Shown here piece after piece: positions 24,838 to 26,167 of a DNA stretch of 26,167 nucleotides (within the stretch, counting starts at the first letter, position 1; each line of letters starts with the position of its first letter). Origin of the DNA: Lentisphaeria bacterium (lineage in GTDB: Bacteria; Verrucomicrobiota; Lentisphaeria; JABSQK01; UBA12247); the NCBI GenBank assembly GCA_003477185.1, contig DMTJ01000611.1, forward strand, positions 1 to 26,167. Reading direction: 5' to 3'. Made by a program: the position numbers and the translations under genes. The notes under the pieces are model-generated. The model ran no database searches. It saw only the letters and a list, made by a program, of their open reading frames with translations, and had not been told where the DNA came from.

Positions 24838-25404
24838 ATGTACAATAGCTCGGACCTACGGAAGGGGCTGAAAGTCGAGATCGACGGCCAGCCTTGGCAA
24901 ATCGTAGAGTTTGACTTCTGCAAGCCGGGGAAAGGTCTCGCCTTATACAGAACCAAGCTCAAGAATATGATCACCGGTAATACAATGGAGCGCACGTTCC
25001 GGCCCAATGATCGCCACGCCAAGCCTCAGTTGGAAGAACGCGATCAAACCTACTTATACAGCACCGGCGAGGAGTATGTCTTCAGCGACAATTCTACCTT
25101 CGAGGAGACCTATATCTCCGGGGATCTGCTGGGCGACCAGGTGCACTTTCTCGTCGAGAACGCTGCCTGCAAAATTCTGTATTACAACGACCTGCCTTTG
25201 GAAGTTACGTTGCCGATTTTTATCGATAAGACCATCCAGTACACGGAGCCTGGCGCCAAAGGTGATACAGCCACCAATACGCTTAAGCCTGCGGCCCTTG
25301 ACAGTGGATACGAGGTGCAGGTACCCTTGTGGATCAACGAAGGCGACGTGATCAAAATAGACACGCGTACCGGCGAATACAGCGAACGTGTCCGTAAGGG
25401 CTGA
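24838..25404 (+). CDS. efp: Translation elongation factor P
   Basis: Binds between the P and E sites and rescues ribosomes stalled at polyproline stretches. Seen: the KOW-like N-terminal domain with DLRKGLKVEIDGQPWQIVEF, the loop KPGKG whose second lysine, K32, corresponds to the modified Lys34 of E. coli, LKNMITGNTMERTFRP, and the C-terminal OB domain ending GDVIKIDTRTGEYSERV, which contains the EF-P signature. The length of 188 residues is normal. GGGGAG lies 5 nt before the ATG. Its 3' end overlaps the gene for its probable modifying enzyme. Confidence 0.97.
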   Translation: MYNSSDLRKGLKVEIDGQPWQIVEFDFCKPGKGLALYRTKLKNMITGNTMERTFRPNDRHAKPQLEERDQTYLYSTGEEYVFSDNSTFEETYISGDLLGDQVHFLVENAACKILYYNDLPLEVTLPIFIDKTIQYTEPGAKGDTATNTLKPAALDSGYEVQVPLWINEGDVIKIDTRTGEYSERVRKG

Positions 25405-26167
25405 GTCGCTTCAGCTTCGCGCTTCCGTATATCGTGAGATCCGGGGCTATCTAGACAGCCAGGGCTTCTGCGAAGTCAGCACCCCGGTCCGGGTTCGGAT
25501 TCCAGCCCTCGAAGACACCATAGACGCGATTCCGGCTGGCAGTTGGTGGCTACGAACCTCACCCGAGCTTCACATGAAGCGTCTGATTCAGGCTGGAGCC
25601 GAGCGAATCTACCAGCTTGGACCGTGTTTCCGTGCTGGTGAACACGGTCGACGGCATCGCAGCGAGTTCTGCATGCTAGAGTTCTATGAAGGAAATGCCG
25701 ACTACCGAGATATCTTACGCAGGACGCAAGGGCTTTTCCGGCACGTGAGCAGAGCTCTTGCCGTGACTGAAGCCGCGTTTTGGGGCAGTGAATGGGAGGT
25801 ACTCACCGTCGAGGAGGCCTTCCGGCGCTACACCCACATCTCTGCGGTGCAGGCGGTAGAGCAGGGCGATTTTGACTATCTCCTTGTGGACCGTATCGAG
25901 CGGCACCTTGGGGTCGGCCGCCCGACCGTTCTGATCGATTATCCCACAAAGCTGGCAGCCCTAGCGCGGCGGTCTCCGCAGAATCCCGAGGTCGCCGAGC
26001 GCTGGGAGTTGTACGCCAACGGCTTAGAGCTGGCGAACGCCTATTCAGAATTGGTCGATGCCGGGGAGCAGCGCGCCCGGTTCGAAGAGTCTGCGTCGAC
26101 ACGAGCGCACGCAGGGCACGAAGTGTACCCATTAGATGAAGCCTTCCTTGGTGCCTTGGAGGCGGGT
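25388..26167 (+). CDS. epmA: EF-P--(R)-beta-lysine ligase, 3' partial
   Basis: A lysyl-tRNA synthetase paralogue (EpmA/PoxA/GenX) that attaches beta-lysine to EF-P. The frame is open to the last base (260 codons). The best start is the GTG at 25388, overlapping efp by 17 bp; it gives MSVRAESLQLRASVYREIRGYL, split here only by the usual N-terminal helix boundary, and no ATG occurs in frame before 25574. Seen: class II motif 1 (GFCEVSTPV), TSPELHMKRLIQAGAERIYQ, motif 2 FRAGEHGRRHRSEFCMLEFY, LIDYPTKLAALAR and YANGLELANAYSELVDAGEQ. There is no N-terminal anticodon-binding domain, which separates EpmA from LysRS. Motif 3 lies beyond the window. Its position beside efp supports the assignment. Confidence 0.92.
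   Translation, partial: MSVRAESLQLRASVYREIRGYLDSQGFCEVSTPVRVRIPALEDTIDAIPAGSWWLRTSPELHMKRLIQAGAERIYQLGPCFRAGEHGRRHRSEFCMLEFYEGNADYRDILRRTQGLFRHVSRALAVTEAAFWGSEWEVLTVEEAFRRYTHISAVQAVEQGDFDYLLVDRIERHLGVGRPTVLIDYPTKLAALARRSPQNPEVAERWELYANGLELANAYSELVDAGEQRARFEESASTRAHAGHEVYPLDEAFLGALEAG

Overview
The window is one contiguous stretch of bacterial chromosome with housekeeping gene content. It shows no phage, transposon, CRISPR array, tRNA or rRNA. The best guess for the host is a Gram-negative member of the PVC group (Chlamydiae/Verrucomicrobia/Lentisphaerae/Kiritimatiellae-like). The reasons are a V-type ATPase operon in the order E-DUF2764-A-B-D-I-K, the order I recall from Chlamydia; a MurE with the meso-diaminopimelate motif DNPR; a metK-adenosine kinase-ahcY methyl-cycle cluster; an extracellular protein ending in two GWNLI-type repeats; and an EF-P/EpmA pair. 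The phylum is an inference and the sequence does not prove it.

Layout. (1) 1-2232 (+): the C-terminal 743 residues of a large secreted multidomain protein, closed by a strong intrinsic terminator. (2) 2369-3790 (+): pyruvate kinase, followed by a 490-bp stretch without genes but with several inverted repeats. (3) 4284-7105 (+): a two-gene unit of a glucuronokinase-like GHMP kinase and an unrecognised 598-residue protein with one membrane segment. (4) 13495-7080 (-): a tightly spaced row of murE, YugP-like zinc peptidase, fumC, Rep-type helicase and aat. (5) 13665-20693 (+): the V-type ATPase operon, divergent from murE. (6) 20860-26167 (+): metK, adenosine kinase, ahcY, a small helical protein, efp and epmA, the last cut by the window edge. 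A consensus-like -35 box, a short hairpin and a small Met-rich upstream ORF precede metK.

How the genes work together. MetK makes SAM. SAH left by methyltransferases is split by AhcY into homocysteine and adenosine, and the PfkB kinase between them probably removes the adenosine, pulling the cycle forward. EpmA beta-lysylates EF-P, probably on Lys32. The V-ATPase c-subunit keeps residues matching the Na+ ligands known from Enterococcus hirae NtpK, so the enzyme may be sodium-coupled.

The most unusual signal is a DNA-level one. A short interrupted palindrome, TGCGRNNNYCGCA, occurs 12 times in 26 kb where about 0.1 is expected by simple base counting. Ten copies lie in the minus-strand murE-aat block, including five inside murE. 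One copy is intergenic, and one of the murE copies is read in a different frame from the rest. This argues for a dispersed DNA element, comparable in concept to the cyanobacterial HIP1 octamer, rather than a protein motif.
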